Below the pieces are notes generated by a model. The model ran no database searches and had not been told where the DNA came from. It saw only the letters and a list, made by a program, of their open reading frames with translations. Shown in pieces: positions 43,643-53,139 of a DNA stretch of 64,000 bases; the stretch's first letter is position 1, and each line of letters opens with the position of its first letter. Both the position numbers and the translations under genes were made by a program. Location of the stretch: positions 1,479,001 through 1,543,000 of the forward strand of contig NZ_CP113783.1 in NCBI RefSeq assembly GCF_029542205.1, read 5' to 3'. This stretch comes from Pseudoxanthomonas sp. SE1. Lineage in GTDB: Bacteria; Pseudomonadota; Gammaproteobacteria; Xanthomonadales; Xanthomonadaceae.

Positions 43643-45589
43643 TTATGGGCGATGGCGGCGCAGGTCTTCGATCAGTGCGCGGTGGTCCCCCTCATCCGCA
43701 GCGTAGCGCGCTGCAGCGAAACGCCGGCTGAGCGAAACCAGCGAGTCGGCGCCCTCGGGGCGCTGGGCGGCCACTCGGTGCGCCCAGGCGCCGGCGGTCT
43801 CGTGTGGCTCGCGTCCCAGGCCCCGCCGGGCGTAGCGTGCCCCCAGGCGGTGCCAGGCACGCAGCAGCGGGTCGCGCTCGCGCTCGCCTCGGGCCAGCAG
43901 CCATGCCATCCAGCCCACCGCGATCATTGCGAACATGCCGAACAGCGCGGCCAGTCCGGATGCACCAAGTTGCTGCGCACCGAACTGCTGCAGCATGCGC
44001 GCCTGCCGCTTGGCATCGAAACCCAGCACCATGTCGTTCCAGCCGCGGCGCAGCCAGTCGCTCACCTGGCCAAGGCCATCCATGCTGATCAATCCGGCAC
44101 CGCCGGCACGGGCATCGCCAAGCCTGTCCTCGAGGGTGTCGTAGATGCGCTCCGGTGCGACCGCTGCGGTGGGGTCCACGCGAACCCAGCCCCTCTGTGG
44201 CAGCCAGACCTCGGCCCACGCATGCGCGTCCATGTTGCGGACGATCCAGTAATCGCCCAGCCGGTTGTAGGTGCCACCGGTGTAGCCGGTGACCACGCGC
44301 GCCGGAACGCCACCGGAGCGCATCAGGAAGACGAAGGCCGAGCTGAAGTGCTCGCAGTATCCTGCCTGCTGGTCGAAGAGGAACTCATCGACGGTGTCGC
44401 GCCCGGGGAAGGGGGTGTTCAACGTGTAGGCGAAGCTGGAGCGGATCCAGGTCAGTGCACGCCCGACCAGGACGGCGTCGTTGCCGCCGGCCTCGCGTCG
44501 CCATTGCGCGCCGAGCGCGCGCGTCCTCGGGTTGAAACCGGCGGGCAGCTGCAGTGCCTGCCGGCGCAACGCGTCGGGCAGTTGGACATCGAAGCGGGTC
44601 GGCGCCGATGACTGCACGCGCCAGCGGCTCAGTGCATTCAATGGAAGGCGCGTGCGCGCGCTGTAGTCGCGTGTCAGGCTGGTGCCTTCCGGCGCGGCGA
44701 CGGGAAGGTCCAGCATCACCAGGTCGCGGTTGTCGGTCGGCTCCACGTCCATCTGGTAATCCCACACCGTGGGCGCGCGCGTGCTGGGTGCCGGTGGCCA
44801 ACCGGCCAGCGGATTGCCGCGGGTCCAGGTCCGGCCATCGAAGTCCGCCAGCACCGGGCCGCGCCAGTACATCTGGGACGTCGGCGGCGTTGCGCCGAAG
44901 AACTGCACGCGCAGGGCAGGGGTATCGTCGGCGATCAGGTCCAGCCAGCCGCCTGGGGACATTTCGTCGCTCAGGCCGGGCTTGGAAAGCGCGCGCTCGG
45001 GCACACCCCACAGCGGCGTGGGAAAGCGCGGGAAAAGCCAGAATGCCGCCATCACCAGCGGCACGCCGATCAGCACGAGTTTCCCGACCTGGCGGAGTTG
45101 CTGCAGCGGGCGCGCCGGGGCAGCGAGCGAAGTCACCTCGGCATCGGCAAGGCGATGCAGCGCGACCAGGCTGCTCAAGACGCCGACCAGCCCCAGGGCC
45201 ATGCTCAGTGGTCCCTGGTCGAGGAGGAAAGCAGCGAACGGTGCGAACAGCGCGAAACCCAGCAGGCTGCGGTTGTCCCGCAGGCTGCGGGTTTCGGTGG
45301 GTTTGATGGCCAGCATCGCAGCCAGCAATGCGCAACCCGTGTCACGGCCGAACTGCATGCCGGTGAAGGCCATGACGGCGGCCACCATCGCGATGGCCAG
45401 CAGCGCACGCAGAAGCGCGGGCAGCGGACGCTTCCATGAGGCGAAGGCGAGCATGAGGCCCGTTGCGCCCAAGCCCGCCGCCAAGGTGGGTGGCAGGTGG
45501 ATCAGCAGGGCGAGCAGGCAGACGCCGGCCGTTGCCAGCGTCCATCGGCGGCTGGCAGGATCCAGCGTCACGGACTCAGGAGAAGGCAT
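43643..45589 (-). CDS. tgpA: Membrane transglutaminase-like protein (TgpA)
   Basis: Protein of 648 residues. The N-terminal half has six or so membrane helices (residues about 16-200). A large periplasmic domain with transglutaminase fold follows, with catalytic Cys in GYCEHFSSAFV, His in DAHAWAEVW and Asp in VRVDPTAAV, then a final membrane helix near residue 565. Pseudomonas TgpA is essential for viability in P. aeruginosa, and its genes adjoin MoxR and DUF58 homologues as here. It overlaps the DUF58 gene by 14 bases. Confidence 0.9.
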   Translation of the reverse strand: MPSPESVTLDPASRRWTLATAGVCLLALLIHLPPTLAAGLGATGLMLAFASWKRPLPALLRALLAIAMVAAVMAFTGMQFGRDTGCALLAAMLAIKPTETRSLRDNRSLLGFALFAPFAAFLLDQGPLSMALGLVGVLSSLVALHRLADAEVTSLAAPARPLQQLRQVGKLVLIGVPLVMAAFWLFPRFPTPLWGVPERALSKPGLSDEMSPGGWLDLIADDTPALRVQFFGATPPTSQMYWRGPVLADFDGRTWTRGNPLAGWPPAPSTRAPTVWDYQMDVEPTDNRDLVMLDLPVAAPEGTSLTRDYSARTRLPLNALSRWRVQSSAPTRFDVQLPDALRRQALQLPAGFNPRTRALGAQWRREAGGNDAVLVGRALTWIRSSFAYTLNTPFPGRDTVDEFLFDQQAGYCEHFSSAFVFLMRSGGVPARVVTGYTGGTYNRLGDYWIVRNMDAHAWAEVWLPQRGWVRVDPTAAVAPERIYDTLEDRLGDARAGGAGLISMDGLGQVSDWLRRGWNDMVLGFDAKRQARMLQQFGAQQLGASGLAALFGMFAMIAVGWMAWLLARGERERDPLLRAWHRLGARYARRGLGREPHETAGAWAHRVAAQRPEGADSLVSLSRRFAAARYAADEGDHRALIEDLRRHRP

Positions 45590-46541
45590 GGGGCATCAGC
45601 GCCAGCGCGCGCAGGCAAAGGTGTCGATGGGCGGTGCCTGCGCCGGGCCCGAGCGGAGGTTGGCCAGGCAGCAGCAGGCGGTACCGACGACCTTCGCGTT
45701 CGGCGAGGTCGATCCAGTGCGCCAGGCGCTGGATGCGGTGCTCGTGGGGCAGCGATGGCAATGCGGTCCATGCGAGTTCCACTTCCTGCCCAAGCGGTTG
45801 TTCGTATTCGCGTACCAGCAGCTGGTTGTGCCGGGCCGACGGTTTCCATGCGATGGAACGCCGAGCATCGCCCGCACGGTAGTTGCGCAACTGGTGCACG
45901 TCCTCCCCACCGGGATGCACACGCGTGCGGCTTCCAGTGCCCGAGATGTCTGGCAACGGTGGACCCTGCGGCTCGGGGGCCGGATAGACCAACAATGGGG
46001 AGGAAGGCCATATCCAGGCCCAGGCCCGCGCGAGTCCGAGCGGCTGGGTGGTGGACAGGCGGATACGGTCAAGGTCGTACCATCCGCGACGGTGGGTGGG
46101 AAGCGACAGTTCGGCCACGGCGCCATCCAGCGGCGCCAGCATGGCGAAGACGTGCCGGTCGCAGGCATCCACCCGCAAGCCGTGGCGCGCGCGCGCGTCG
46201 CGTGAGGACAAGGCCACCTGCAGGTGCAGTGGAGTACCTGCCGGGACGGGATCGGCGGCGATCGCATCGATCCGCAGGTCCGCCAGTTGCAGGTGCGCGA
46301 AGATAAGGCTGGCCATCGCCGTGGCACCCAACAACAGCGCCAGCAGCAACCCCGGATTGTTGTTGTAGTTCAACGCCCCCAGCGCCATCGTGAACACCAG
46401 CGCCGCAAAGAAAAGTCCGAACCGCGTGGGCAGCACATAGATGCGTCGGCGGTCCAACTGCACGGGCAGGGATTCGGGTCGACGGGGTCGCGCCAGCCGG
46501 GCGAAGCGGCGGGCGAGGCGTGCGCGCGGCGTGCTTGCCAT
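45576..46541 (-). CDS. DUF58 domain membrane protein
   Basis: Protein of 321 residues. Two membrane helices lie at about residues 38-80. The soluble region has the DUF58 signature with VHQLRNYRAGDARRSIAWKPSAR. Proteins of this family act with MoxR ATPases and TgpA-type transglutaminases in envelope-associated assembly; the molecular role is unknown. The start overlaps nothing; the stop lies inside the start of tgpA. Confidence 0.85.
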   Translation of the reverse strand: MASTPRARLARRFARLARPRRPESLPVQLDRRRIYVLPTRFGLFFAALVFTMALGALNYNNNPGLLLALLLGATAMASLIFAHLQLADLRIDAIAADPVPAGTPLHLQVALSSRDARARHGLRVDACDRHVFAMLAPLDGAVAELSLPTHRRGWYDLDRIRLSTTQPLGLARAWAWIWPSSPLLVYPAPEPQGPPLPDISGTGSRTRVHPGGEDVHQLRNYRAGDARRSIAWKPSARHNQLLVREYEQPLGQEVELAWTALPSLPHEHRIQRLAHWIDLAEREGRRYRLLLPGQPPLGPGAGTAHRHLCLRALALMPHAFS

Positions 46542-46543
46542 GC

Positions 46544-47497
46544 TCAGTCCACGGGCACCGCGTGCAGGATGGCCTTGGTCAGCGCGACCACCTTATCGGT
46601 TTCGGCTTCCGCGACGATGCGGTGGGAGGCCACGGCCAGGAACAGCGTCTGCACGTCCTCGGGCAGCACGTGGTTGCGGCCCACCAACAACGCATAGGCT
46701 CGGGCTGCACGCAGCAGGGCGATGCCCGCGCGCGGGGACAGGCCGACCCGCACGCCGGGGTGCTGCCGGCTGCGGGCCAGCAACGCTTGCACGTAGTCGA
46801 TCAGGGCATCGCTGGCATGCACTTCGCCAACGGCCTGCCGCAGCGCCACCACTTCTTCGGACGACAGCAGCGGCATCGCCTGCGCGATCATCATCCGCCG
46901 GTCGGTGCCGGCCAGCAGCGCGCGCTCGGATTCCGCATTCGGATAGCCGAGCGCCAACCTCAGCAGGAAGCGGTCCAGTTGCGAATCCGGCAGCGGATAC
47001 GTGCCGGAGAGGTCCACGGGATTCTGCGTGGCGATCACGAAGAAAGGCTCCGGCAACGCATGGGTCACGCCATCCAGGGTGACCTGGTGTTCGGCCATGG
47101 CTTCCAGCAGCGCGCTTTGCGTGCGCGGAGGCGCGCGGTTGATCTCGTCCGCCAGCAGCACGTTGGTGAAGACCGGTCCCGGATGGAAGCTGAAGGCGCG
47201 CGCCTGGGCATCGTAGACCGACACGCCGAGGACATCGGCCGGCAACAGGTCCGAGGTGAACTGCACGCGCTGGAACGTCAGGCCCAGCGTGGCCGCCAGT
47301 GCATGCGCCAGCGTGGTCTTGCCGAGCCCCGGCAGATCCTCGATCAGCAGATGGCCATCGGACAGCAGCGCCACGAAGGCGAGGCGGACTTCATGGGCCT
47401 TGCCCAGCACCAGTGAGTTGACCTGTGCCTGCGCGCGCTTGAGAGCGTCGGCCAAGCCTTCGGATAGCATAGGGCGGGTGCTGGGAATGGCGGACAT
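46544..47497 (-). CDS. MoxR-family AAA ATPase
   Basis: Protein of 317 residues from the minus-strand ATG at 47497; open frame extends to 47590 but overlaps the divergent gene. Walker A is EDLPGLGKTTLA (residues 53-64), Walker B is LLADEINRAPP, and sensor 1 is PFFVIATQNPVDLSGTYPLPDSQLDRFL. MoxR ATPases assemble or mature proteins with VWA or DUF58 partners. It is two bases before the DUF58 gene. Confidence 0.9.
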   Translation of the reverse strand: MSAIPSTRPMLSEGLADALKRAQAQVNSLVLGKAHEVRLAFVALLSDGHLLIEDLPGLGKTTLAHALAATLGLTFQRVQFTSDLLPADVLGVSVYDAQARAFSFHPGPVFTNVLLADEINRAPPRTQSALLEAMAEHQVTLDGVTHALPEPFFVIATQNPVDLSGTYPLPDSQLDRFLLRLALGYPNAESERALLAGTDRRMMIAQAMPLLSSEEVVALRQAVGEVHASDALIDYVQALLARSRQHPGVRVGLSPRAGIALLRAARAYALLVGRNHVLPEDVQTLFLAVASHRIVAEAETDKVVALTKAILHAVPVD

Positions 47498-47541
47498 CGC
47501 GCTCTCGGTTTCCGATCGTGGGTTCAGGGAAGTGTAGCGAG

Positions 47542-49383
47542 ATGGAAGAAGAACGACGCGCGCGCCAATGGTTCCTTGCGGTGTGGACAATCGTGACGGT
47601 CGTCAAGATCGCGATCGCCACGCGCTTGCCGTTGTTCGTGGACGAAGCGTTCTACTGGCAGGAAGGCCAGCATCTTGCGGCCGCCTATTCTGACCTGCCG
47701 GGATTGACCGCCTGGTTGACGCGGCTCGGTACCGAGTTTGGCGGACATCATGTACTGGCGGTGCGCGCGCCCTTCCTGCTGTTGGCGGCGGTGCTGCCAT
47801 GGCTGGTGGCCCGGAGCGCCGCCCACTGGTTCGGTGCAGCGGTGGGATGGCAGGCGGCCCTGCTGACCGTGCTGATGCCGCTGTCGGGCACGCTGGGCCT
47901 GCTGGCGTTGCCGGACGTGCCGATGGCGGTCGCGACGGTGCTCTGCGCCGATGCCGGTGCGCGCCTGCTGCGTGACGTCGACGCGATGTCGGCGACCGAA
48001 CTGGCGCTTGGACTGATGCTGGGCGCGCTGAGCCACTACCGTTTCGTGGGCGTGATCGGCGTGGGTCTGGTCGCCCTGCTGTGGTTGCCCGAGGGCCGGA
48101 AAGTGCTGCGTGATGCGCGGGTCTGGGTCGCGCTTGCGGTGGGCCTGCTCGCCTGGGCGCCATTGCTCGCGTGGAACCTCGAATACGCCGACGCCGGCCT
48201 GCGTTTCCAGTTGCTCGATCGCCATCCCTGGGCCTTCCACGGTGATGGCGTACGCTTCCTGCTGGTGCAGGCGGCGATGGTCACGCCGTTGCTGTTCTGG
48301 GCCATGCTCGTCGTTTCGCTGCGCGGCTTGCGTGGTGGCGAAGAGGGCGGCACCGCATGGCGCTATTTCGCGTTGCTCGGCGCCATCTCCACACTCGGTT
48401 TCTTCCTCATCGGCTTCTTCGCCGACAACGAGCGCGTCAGTTTCCATTGGCCGTTGCCGGGCTATCTCGCCCTTGTCGTGGTGGTGCCGCTTCTGTTGCG
48501 CGCGTGGTCGCCCGCACGGCGCAAGGCGACCTGGGGACTCGCCGGGGTCGGTGCGATGCTGATGCTGGGCTACTACGTCGTAGTATCGCTGCCCGGCCTG
48601 CGCGCGCAGATGGCTGGCAGCAAGTACTACCCCGAGAACTTCGCGGGCTGGGACACGCTGGCAGCGGAAGTACGCAGGGCCCAGGCGCGGCTGCCCGAGG
48701 GGACCGTGCTGCTTGCGGACAGTTTCAAGACCGGCGCCGAACTCGGCTTCGCGCTGGGTGATGCGGATATCCCGACACTGGATCATCCGTTGAACCGCAA
48801 GCACGGACGGGCGCCCCAGCTGCAGTTATGGGGCCTGGAACACGATGGCAAGCGCAGTGCACCCACCTTGCTGGTGGTCGCCGCCACCGACGTGAAGTTC
48901 AGCGCATTGCTCGCGCACTACCAGCGCCTGTGCGCCGTGGTGGGGCCGTTGCCGCCGGCGGAAGCGGTGAACATCGATCACGGCGCGCGCCGTTTCCTGC
49001 TGTTCGCGCTGCCCGCGCAAACGGCGGGCGGTGAATGCATCACGCCGGTGGTCGCCAACATCGACGTGCCGGAAGCGGGTGCCACCGTCGGCCGGCGCTT
49101 CAGCGTGGGAGGCTGGGCGGTGAAGGACGTGGTGGGCGTGACGAAGGTGGAAGTACTGATGGACGGCCGGGTCGTTGCCGAAGCCACGGACGCCAGCGCC
49201 AATGACTGGCTGACCGTTTTCCTGAAGGGCGCCTCGCGCGATCCGCGCATGCCGCGCGTGCAGTTCAATGTCGAGGTCGACATCGGCGCGTTGCCGGCGG
49301 GTCGGCACTGGCTGGGGTTGCGGGTGACCGGCGGGGACGGCAGTGTTGAAACGTGGGCGGAGCAGCCCGTCGTGGTGCGGTGA
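47542..49383 (+). CDS. Membrane glycosyltransferase (GT39/ArnT-like) with C-terminal Ig-like domain
   Basis: Protein of 613 residues. The first about 360 residues carry about ten membrane helices, starting with LPLFVDEAFYWQEGQHL, whose acidic loop is typical of GT-C enzymes that use lipid-linked sugars. The C-terminus (residues about 515-613) is a soluble beta domain (NIDVPEAGATVGRRFSVGGW... VEVLMDGRVVAEA) that looks like an Ig-like or carbohydrate-binding module. It is transcribed divergently from the MoxR gene, 44 bases apart. The acceptor is unknown; lipid A, LPS or secreted proteins are all possible. Confidence 0.8.
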   Translation: MEEERRARQWFLAVWTIVTVVKIAIATRLPLFVDEAFYWQEGQHLAAAYSDLPGLTAWLTRLGTEFGGHHVLAVRAPFLLLAAVLPWLVARSAAHWFGAAVGWQAALLTVLMPLSGTLGLLALPDVPMAVATVLCADAGARLLRDVDAMSATELALGLMLGALSHYRFVGVIGVGLVALLWLPEGRKVLRDARVWVALAVGLLAWAPLLAWNLEYADAGLRFQLLDRHPWAFHGDGVRFLLVQAAMVTPLLFWAMLVVSLRGLRGGEEGGTAWRYFALLGAISTLGFFLIGFFADNERVSFHWPLPGYLALVVVVPLLLRAWSPARRKATWGLAGVGAMLMLGYYVVVSLPGLRAQMAGSKYYPENFAGWDTLAAEVRRAQARLPEGTVLLADSFKTGAELGFALGDADIPTLDHPLNRKHGRAPQLQLWGLEHDGKRSAPTLLVVAATDVKFSALLAHYQRLCAVVGPLPPAEAVNIDHGARRFLLFALPAQTAGGECITPVVANIDVPEAGATVGRRFSVGGWAVKDVVGVTKVEVLMDGRVVAEATDASANDWLTVFLKGASRDPRMPRVQFNVEVDIGALPAGRHWLGLRVTGGDGSVETWAEQPVVVR

Positions 49384-49389
49384 CGCGCT

Positions 49390-49959
49390 TCAGGGAAGTT
49401 CGAAGCCGGCCTCGCGCAGCATCCGTGCCACCGCGATCAGGGGCAGGCCGACCAGGGCCGTGGGGTCTGACGATTCGATGGCGTCGAACAAGGCGATGCC
49501 GAACCCTTCCGATTTGAAGCTTCCTGCACAGTCGAAAGGTTGCTCCGCGTCTACATACCGCTCGATCTCGGCGGAATCCAGGCGGCGGAAGCGCACCGTG
49601 GTGACGTCCTGCGCCTGCAGGACCTGTTCATCGCGTACCAGGCACACGGCTGTGTGGAAGCGGACCTCCCGGCCCGACATCGCGGTCAGCTGGGCGATGG
49701 CGGCCTCGCGCTGCCCAGGTTTGCCCAGAGGCTGGCCGTCGAGTTCGGCAGCCTGGTCGGCGCCGATGACCCAGCTGCCGGGATGCTGGTGGGCGATGGC
49801 GCCCGCCTTGGCACGGGCCAGCCGGCCGGCCATGGCGGGCACGGACTCGCCGTCCAGCAGCACTTCGTCCACTTCCGGGCGCGCGATGTGGAACGGCACG
49901 CGCAGCCGCTCCAGCAGTTCGCGGCGGTAGCGGGAAGTCGAGGCAAGCATCAGCGGCAT
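49390..49959 (-). CDS. yceF: Maf-like nucleotide pyrophosphatase (YceF-type, m7GTP)
   Basis: Protein of 189 residues hydrolysing modified nucleoside triphosphates. The signature MPLMLASTSRYRRELLERL starts at 49959, followed by RPEVDEVLLDG, WVIGADQAAELDG and SFKSEGFGIALFD. The YceF subgroup is suggested by its place next to yceD and rpmF, as in E. coli. It is on the strand opposite to yceD, whose start lies 124 bases away. The upstream open frame to 50073 lacks family similarity. Confidence 0.9.
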   Translation of the reverse strand: MPLMLASTSRYRRELLERLRVPFHIARPEVDEVLLDGESVPAMAGRLARAKAGAIAHQHPGSWVIGADQAAELDGQPLGKPGQREAAIAQLTAMSGREVRFHTAVCLVRDEQVLQAQDVTTVRFRRLDSAEIERYVDAEQPFDCAGSFKSEGFGIALFDAIESSDPTALVGLPLIAVARMLREAGFELP

Positions 49960-50083
49960 GGCGTTGGGTGACCGGCAGGGGCGGGCGGGGGAGTCTGACG
50001 GGCGGCGGGGCGCCCGGCAAGCCATCCTCGTCCGACGGGGTGGTTTGACAGTTCGGTCCTTCATCCTTAACATTCAGCGGCTT

Positions 50084-50590
50084 ATGTCCGCGAATACGCC
50101 CGAGATGTTGGATGCTTGGCGCATGGTCGCGGCCCGGCGCAGCTTTGAAGGCCGCCTGCCGCTGTCCTCCATGACCCGATTGCAGGGCCTTCTGGTCGAT
50201 ACCGAGGGCGAGGTGCGTTACGCGATCGAGTTCGATCGCGACGCATTGCAGGTGCCTTTCATCGGGTTGCGGATCGAGGCGGAACTGCCGCTGGTATGCC
50301 AGCGCAGCCTGAAGCGGTTCGTGCTGCCGGTGACGGTCGAACAGCGGCTGGGGCTGGTGCGCAGCGAGGATGAGGAATCCGCGCTGCCGCCGGGCTACGA
50401 GGCCCTGCTGGTGCCGGAGGACGGCATGCTTCGCCCCGCCGACCTGGTGGAGGACGAACTGGTCCTCGCCGTGCCGGTGGTGGCGGTGGATCCGATGTCC
50501 GAGGCGGTCGAGCGTGAGTGGGCCGCTGACGAAGAAGAGGTGGCGAAGACCAGTCCGTTCGCGGCACTGGCCTCGCTGAAGAAGAACTAG
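50084..50590 (+). CDS. yceD: YceD/DUF177 family protein
   Basis: Protein of 168 residues from the ATG at 50084. It has the DUF177 pattern: [37 protein letters not shown] (Cys residue retained) and [13 protein letters not shown] near the C-terminus. The family is found directly before rpmF and has a role in rRNA processing in plants and bacteria. It is 67 bases before rpmF and probably co-transcribed with it. Confidence 0.9.
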   Translation: MSANTPEMLDAWRMVAARRSFEGRLPLSSMTRLQGLLVDTEGEVRYAIEFDRDALQVPFIGLRIEAELPLVCQRSLKRFVLPVTVEQRLGLVRSEDEESALPPGYEALLVPEDGMLRPADLVEDELVLAVPVVAVDPMSEAVEREWAADEEEVAKTSPFAALASLKKN

Positions 50591-50657
50591 CCGCTACCGC
50601 GGTCTGGCAACACGAACCGCAAGGTTCACCAACAGATACAAGAGCTGGAGCAATCCC

Positions 50658-50852
50658 ATGGCTGTGCAGAAATCCCGCGTCACCCCGTCCCGTCGTGGCC
50701 AGCGTCGTTCGCACGACGCGCTGACCGCCAAGCAGCTGTCGACCGACCCGACCACGGGCGAGATCCACCTGCGCCACCACGTGACCGCCGACGGTTACTA
50801 CCGTGGCAAGAAGGTCATCGCCACCAAGACGACGGCCGTCGAAGAAGATTGA
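50658..50852 (+). CDS. rpmF: Ribosomal protein bL32
   Basis: Protein of 64 residues beginning [20 protein letters not shown], the standard bL32 start. The family is often split into zinc (Cys-containing) and non-zinc types; this one has no cysteine, so it is of the non-zinc type. A strong ribosome binding site is seen (GAGC with CAATCCC before ATG is weaker than usual). It links the yceD gene with the fab cluster. Confidence 0.96.
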   Translation: MAVQKSRVTPSRRGQRRSHDALTAKQLSTDPTTGEIHLRHHVTADGYYRGKKVIATKTTAVEED

Positions 50853-50860
50853 TCCGTGCG

Positions 50861-50888
50861 GCGCGCCCTCCCGCAGGGCGCGCTTTCC
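50861..50888 (+). terminator. Terminator-like hairpin after rpmF
   Basis: A 9-bp perfect stem, GCGCGCCCT (50861-50869) with AGGGCGCGC (50875-50883), followed by TTTCC only. The weak U tract suggests partial read-through into fabH. Confidence 0.5.
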
Positions 50889-50940
50889 GCATGATCAGTG
50901 ACAACCAGGGCCCTTCGTCGGGCTGGCAATGGGAGCGTGC

Positions 50941-51936
50941 ATGAGCGAGCCGGGCAACAAGGGGCGCATTTACGCGCGCATCGCCGGAACGGGCAGCTAT
51001 CTGCCCGAAAAGGTGCTGACCAACGAAGACCTGTCGAAGCTGGTCGATACCAGCGACGAATGGATCCAGTCCCGCACCGGCATCCGTGAGCGGCACATCG
51101 CTGCCGAAGGCGAAACCGCCGGCGACCTCGGCTACCAGGCGGCGCTCCGCGCCCTCGAAGCGGCCGGCGTCGATGCCTCCGAGATCGACCTGATCGTGGT
51201 GGGCACCACCACGCCCGACCTCATCTTTCCTTCGACCGCCTGCCTGATCCAGGCACGGCTCGGCATTGCGGGCTGCGCGGCGCTGGACGTCAATGCGGCC
51301 TGCTCGGGCTTCATCTACGCCCTCAGCGTGGCCGACAAGTTCATCCGCTGCGGCGATGCGAAGACGGCCCTGGTCATCGGTACCGAGACGCTCAGCCGCA
51401 TCGTCGACTGGACCGAGCGCACCACCTGCGTGCTGTTCGGCGATGGCGCTGGTGCGGCCGTGCTCAAGGCCGACGGCGATACCGGCATCCTCAGCACCCA
51501 CCTGCATGCCGATGGCAGCAAGAAGGAACTGCTCTGGAACCCGGTCGGCGTGTCGGCCGGTTTCAAGCCGGACGAGCCGAACAACGGCATCCGCATCCAC
51601 ATGAAGGGCAACGACGTCTTCAAGTACGCGGTGAAGGCGCTCGACAGCGTGGTCGATGAGACGCTCGAGGCCAACGGCCTGGACAAGCACGACCTGGACT
51701 GGCTGATCCCGCACCAGGCCAACCTGCGCATCATCGAAGCCACCGCCAAGCGGCTGGACATGTCGATGGACCAGGTCATCGTGACCGTCGACAAGCATGG
51801 CAACACATCGTCCGGGTCCGTGCCGCTTGCGTTGGATGCGGCCGTCCGGTCGGGCCGCGTCGAACGCGGCCAGTTGCTGCTGCTGGAGGCGTTCGGCGGC
51901 GGCTTCACCTGGGGCTCGGTGCTGCTGCGCTATTGA
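50941..51936 (+). CDS. fabH: 3-oxoacyl-ACP synthase III
   Basis: Protein of 331 residues that condenses acetyl-CoA with malonyl-ACP to begin fatty-acid synthesis. The active site is Cys121 (NAACSGF), His (IPHQANLR) and Asn (HGNTSSGS). The ATG at 50941 lies six bases after GGGAGCG; an ATG at 50929 is inside that site. It is followed by a strong terminator and fabD. Confidence 0.95.
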   Translation: MSEPGNKGRIYARIAGTGSYLPEKVLTNEDLSKLVDTSDEWIQSRTGIRERHIAAEGETAGDLGYQAALRALEAAGVDASEIDLIVVGTTTPDLIFPSTACLIQARLGIAGCAALDVNAACSGFIYALSVADKFIRCGDAKTALVIGTETLSRIVDWTERTTCVLFGDGAGAAVLKADGDTGILSTHLHADGSKKELLWNPVGVSAGFKPDEPNNGIRIHMKGNDVFKYAVKALDSVVDETLEANGLDKHDLDWLIPHQANLRIIEATAKRLDMSMDQVIVTVDKHGNTSSGSVPLALDAAVRSGRVERGQLLLLEAFGGGFTWGSVLLRY

Positions 51937-51958
51937 GGTCCGCACCTCTGGGATGATC

Positions 51959-51993
51959 GAAGGCGATGCCGGGAGGCATCGCCTTCTTCGTTT
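51959..51993 (+). terminator. Rho-independent terminator after fabH
   Basis: A 12-bp perfect stem, GAAGGCGATGCC (51959-51970) with GGCATCGCCTTC (51975-51986), GGGA loop, then TTCGTTT. It separates fabH from fabD. Confidence 0.75.
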
Positions 51994-52125
51994 CCGGCGC
52001 TGCGTTTTCCGTTGCACATGGCGTTGCTGCGTGCGACACGGCGTCGCATGCGCATACGCACCGGTACAGACAATCGAGCGGGTTCGCCCGTATCATCGCC
52101 GCCTGATTTCACGCAGGGTGTCCGA

Positions 52126-53070
52126 GTGACTTCCACGCAACTCGCTTTCGTCTTCCCGGGCCAGGGCTCGCAGTCGGTCGGCATGCTGGCCGAGCTGTCC
52201 GAACTGCATCCGATCGTGCGCGAGACGTTCGCCGAAGCGTCCGAGGGTGCCGGTGTCGACCTGTGGGCACTGTCGCAGGGCGGCCCCGAGGAAATGCTCA
52301 ACCGGACCGAATACACGCAACCGGCGCTGCTCGCAGCCGGCGTCGCCGTGTGGCGCGCATGGCAGCAGCAGGGCGGTCCGCAGCCATCGCAGCTCGCCGG
52401 CCACAGCCTCGGTGAGTACACCGCGCTGGTGGCGGCGGAAGCGTTGTCGCTGAAGGATGGCGCGCACCTCGTGCGCCTGCGTGGCCAGCTGATGCAGGAT
52501 GCCGCGCCGGCGGGCGTCGGTGCGATGGCCGCCGTGCTCGGCGCAGAAGATGCGATGGTGGCGGAGGTCTGCACGCAGGCTTCCGACAGCAAGGTCGTCG
52601 TACCCGCCAACTTCAATTCGCCGGGCCAGATCGTGATCGGCGGCGACGCCGAAGCGGTCGATCGCGCGATCGCGTTGCTTACCGAGCGCGGCATCCGCAA
52701 GGTGGTGAAGCTGGCGGTCAGCGTGCCGTCGCATACGCCTCTGATGCGCGAAGCGGCCAATCGCCTCGCGGAGGTGATGGCGGGCCTCAGCTGGCGCGCG
52801 CCATCGCTGCCCGTCGTGCAGAACGTCGATGCGAAAGTGCAGGGCGACGTCGATGCCATCCGCGATGCGCTCGTGCGCCAGTTGTACCTGCCGGTACGCT
52901 GGACCGAATGCGTGCAGGTGCTGGCATCCAACGGTGCCACGCGTATCGCCGAATGCGGCCCCGGCAAGGTGCTGGCCGGGTTGGTGAAGCGCATCGACAA
53001 GGGCCTGGACGCGCGCGCCATTGGCGGCGTGGGCGACTTCCAGGGCGCGCTCGCCGACTGGCAGGCCTGA
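52126..53070 (+). CDS. fabD: Malonyl-CoA:ACP transacylase
   Basis: Protein of 314 residues from the GTG at 52126; the extension upstream to 52012 is not conserved in style. It transfers malonyl from CoA to ACP. The N-terminus LAFVFPGQGSQSVGM, Ser94 in GHSLGEYTA, and His in VSVPSHTPLM are the classical active-site signatures. It lies 69 bases before fabG. Confidence 0.95.
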   Translation: MTSTQLAFVFPGQGSQSVGMLAELSELHPIVRETFAEASEGAGVDLWALSQGGPEEMLNRTEYTQPALLAAGVAVWRAWQQQGGPQPSQLAGHSLGEYTALVAAEALSLKDGAHLVRLRGQLMQDAAPAGVGAMAAVLGAEDAMVAEVCTQASDSKVVVPANFNSPGQIVIGGDAEAVDRAIALLTERGIRKVVKLAVSVPSHTPLMREAANRLAEVMAGLSWRAPSLPVVQNVDAKVQGDVDAIRDALVRQLYLPVRWTECVQVLASNGATRIAECGPGKVLAGLVKRIDKGLDARAIGGVGDFQGALADWQA

Positions 53071-53139
53071 CGCCCGCGCGGCGCCTTTCCCTTATCCTGA
53101 CCTTCCGCGCTTGCGCGGAGCCGTTCCGAGGACATCATC

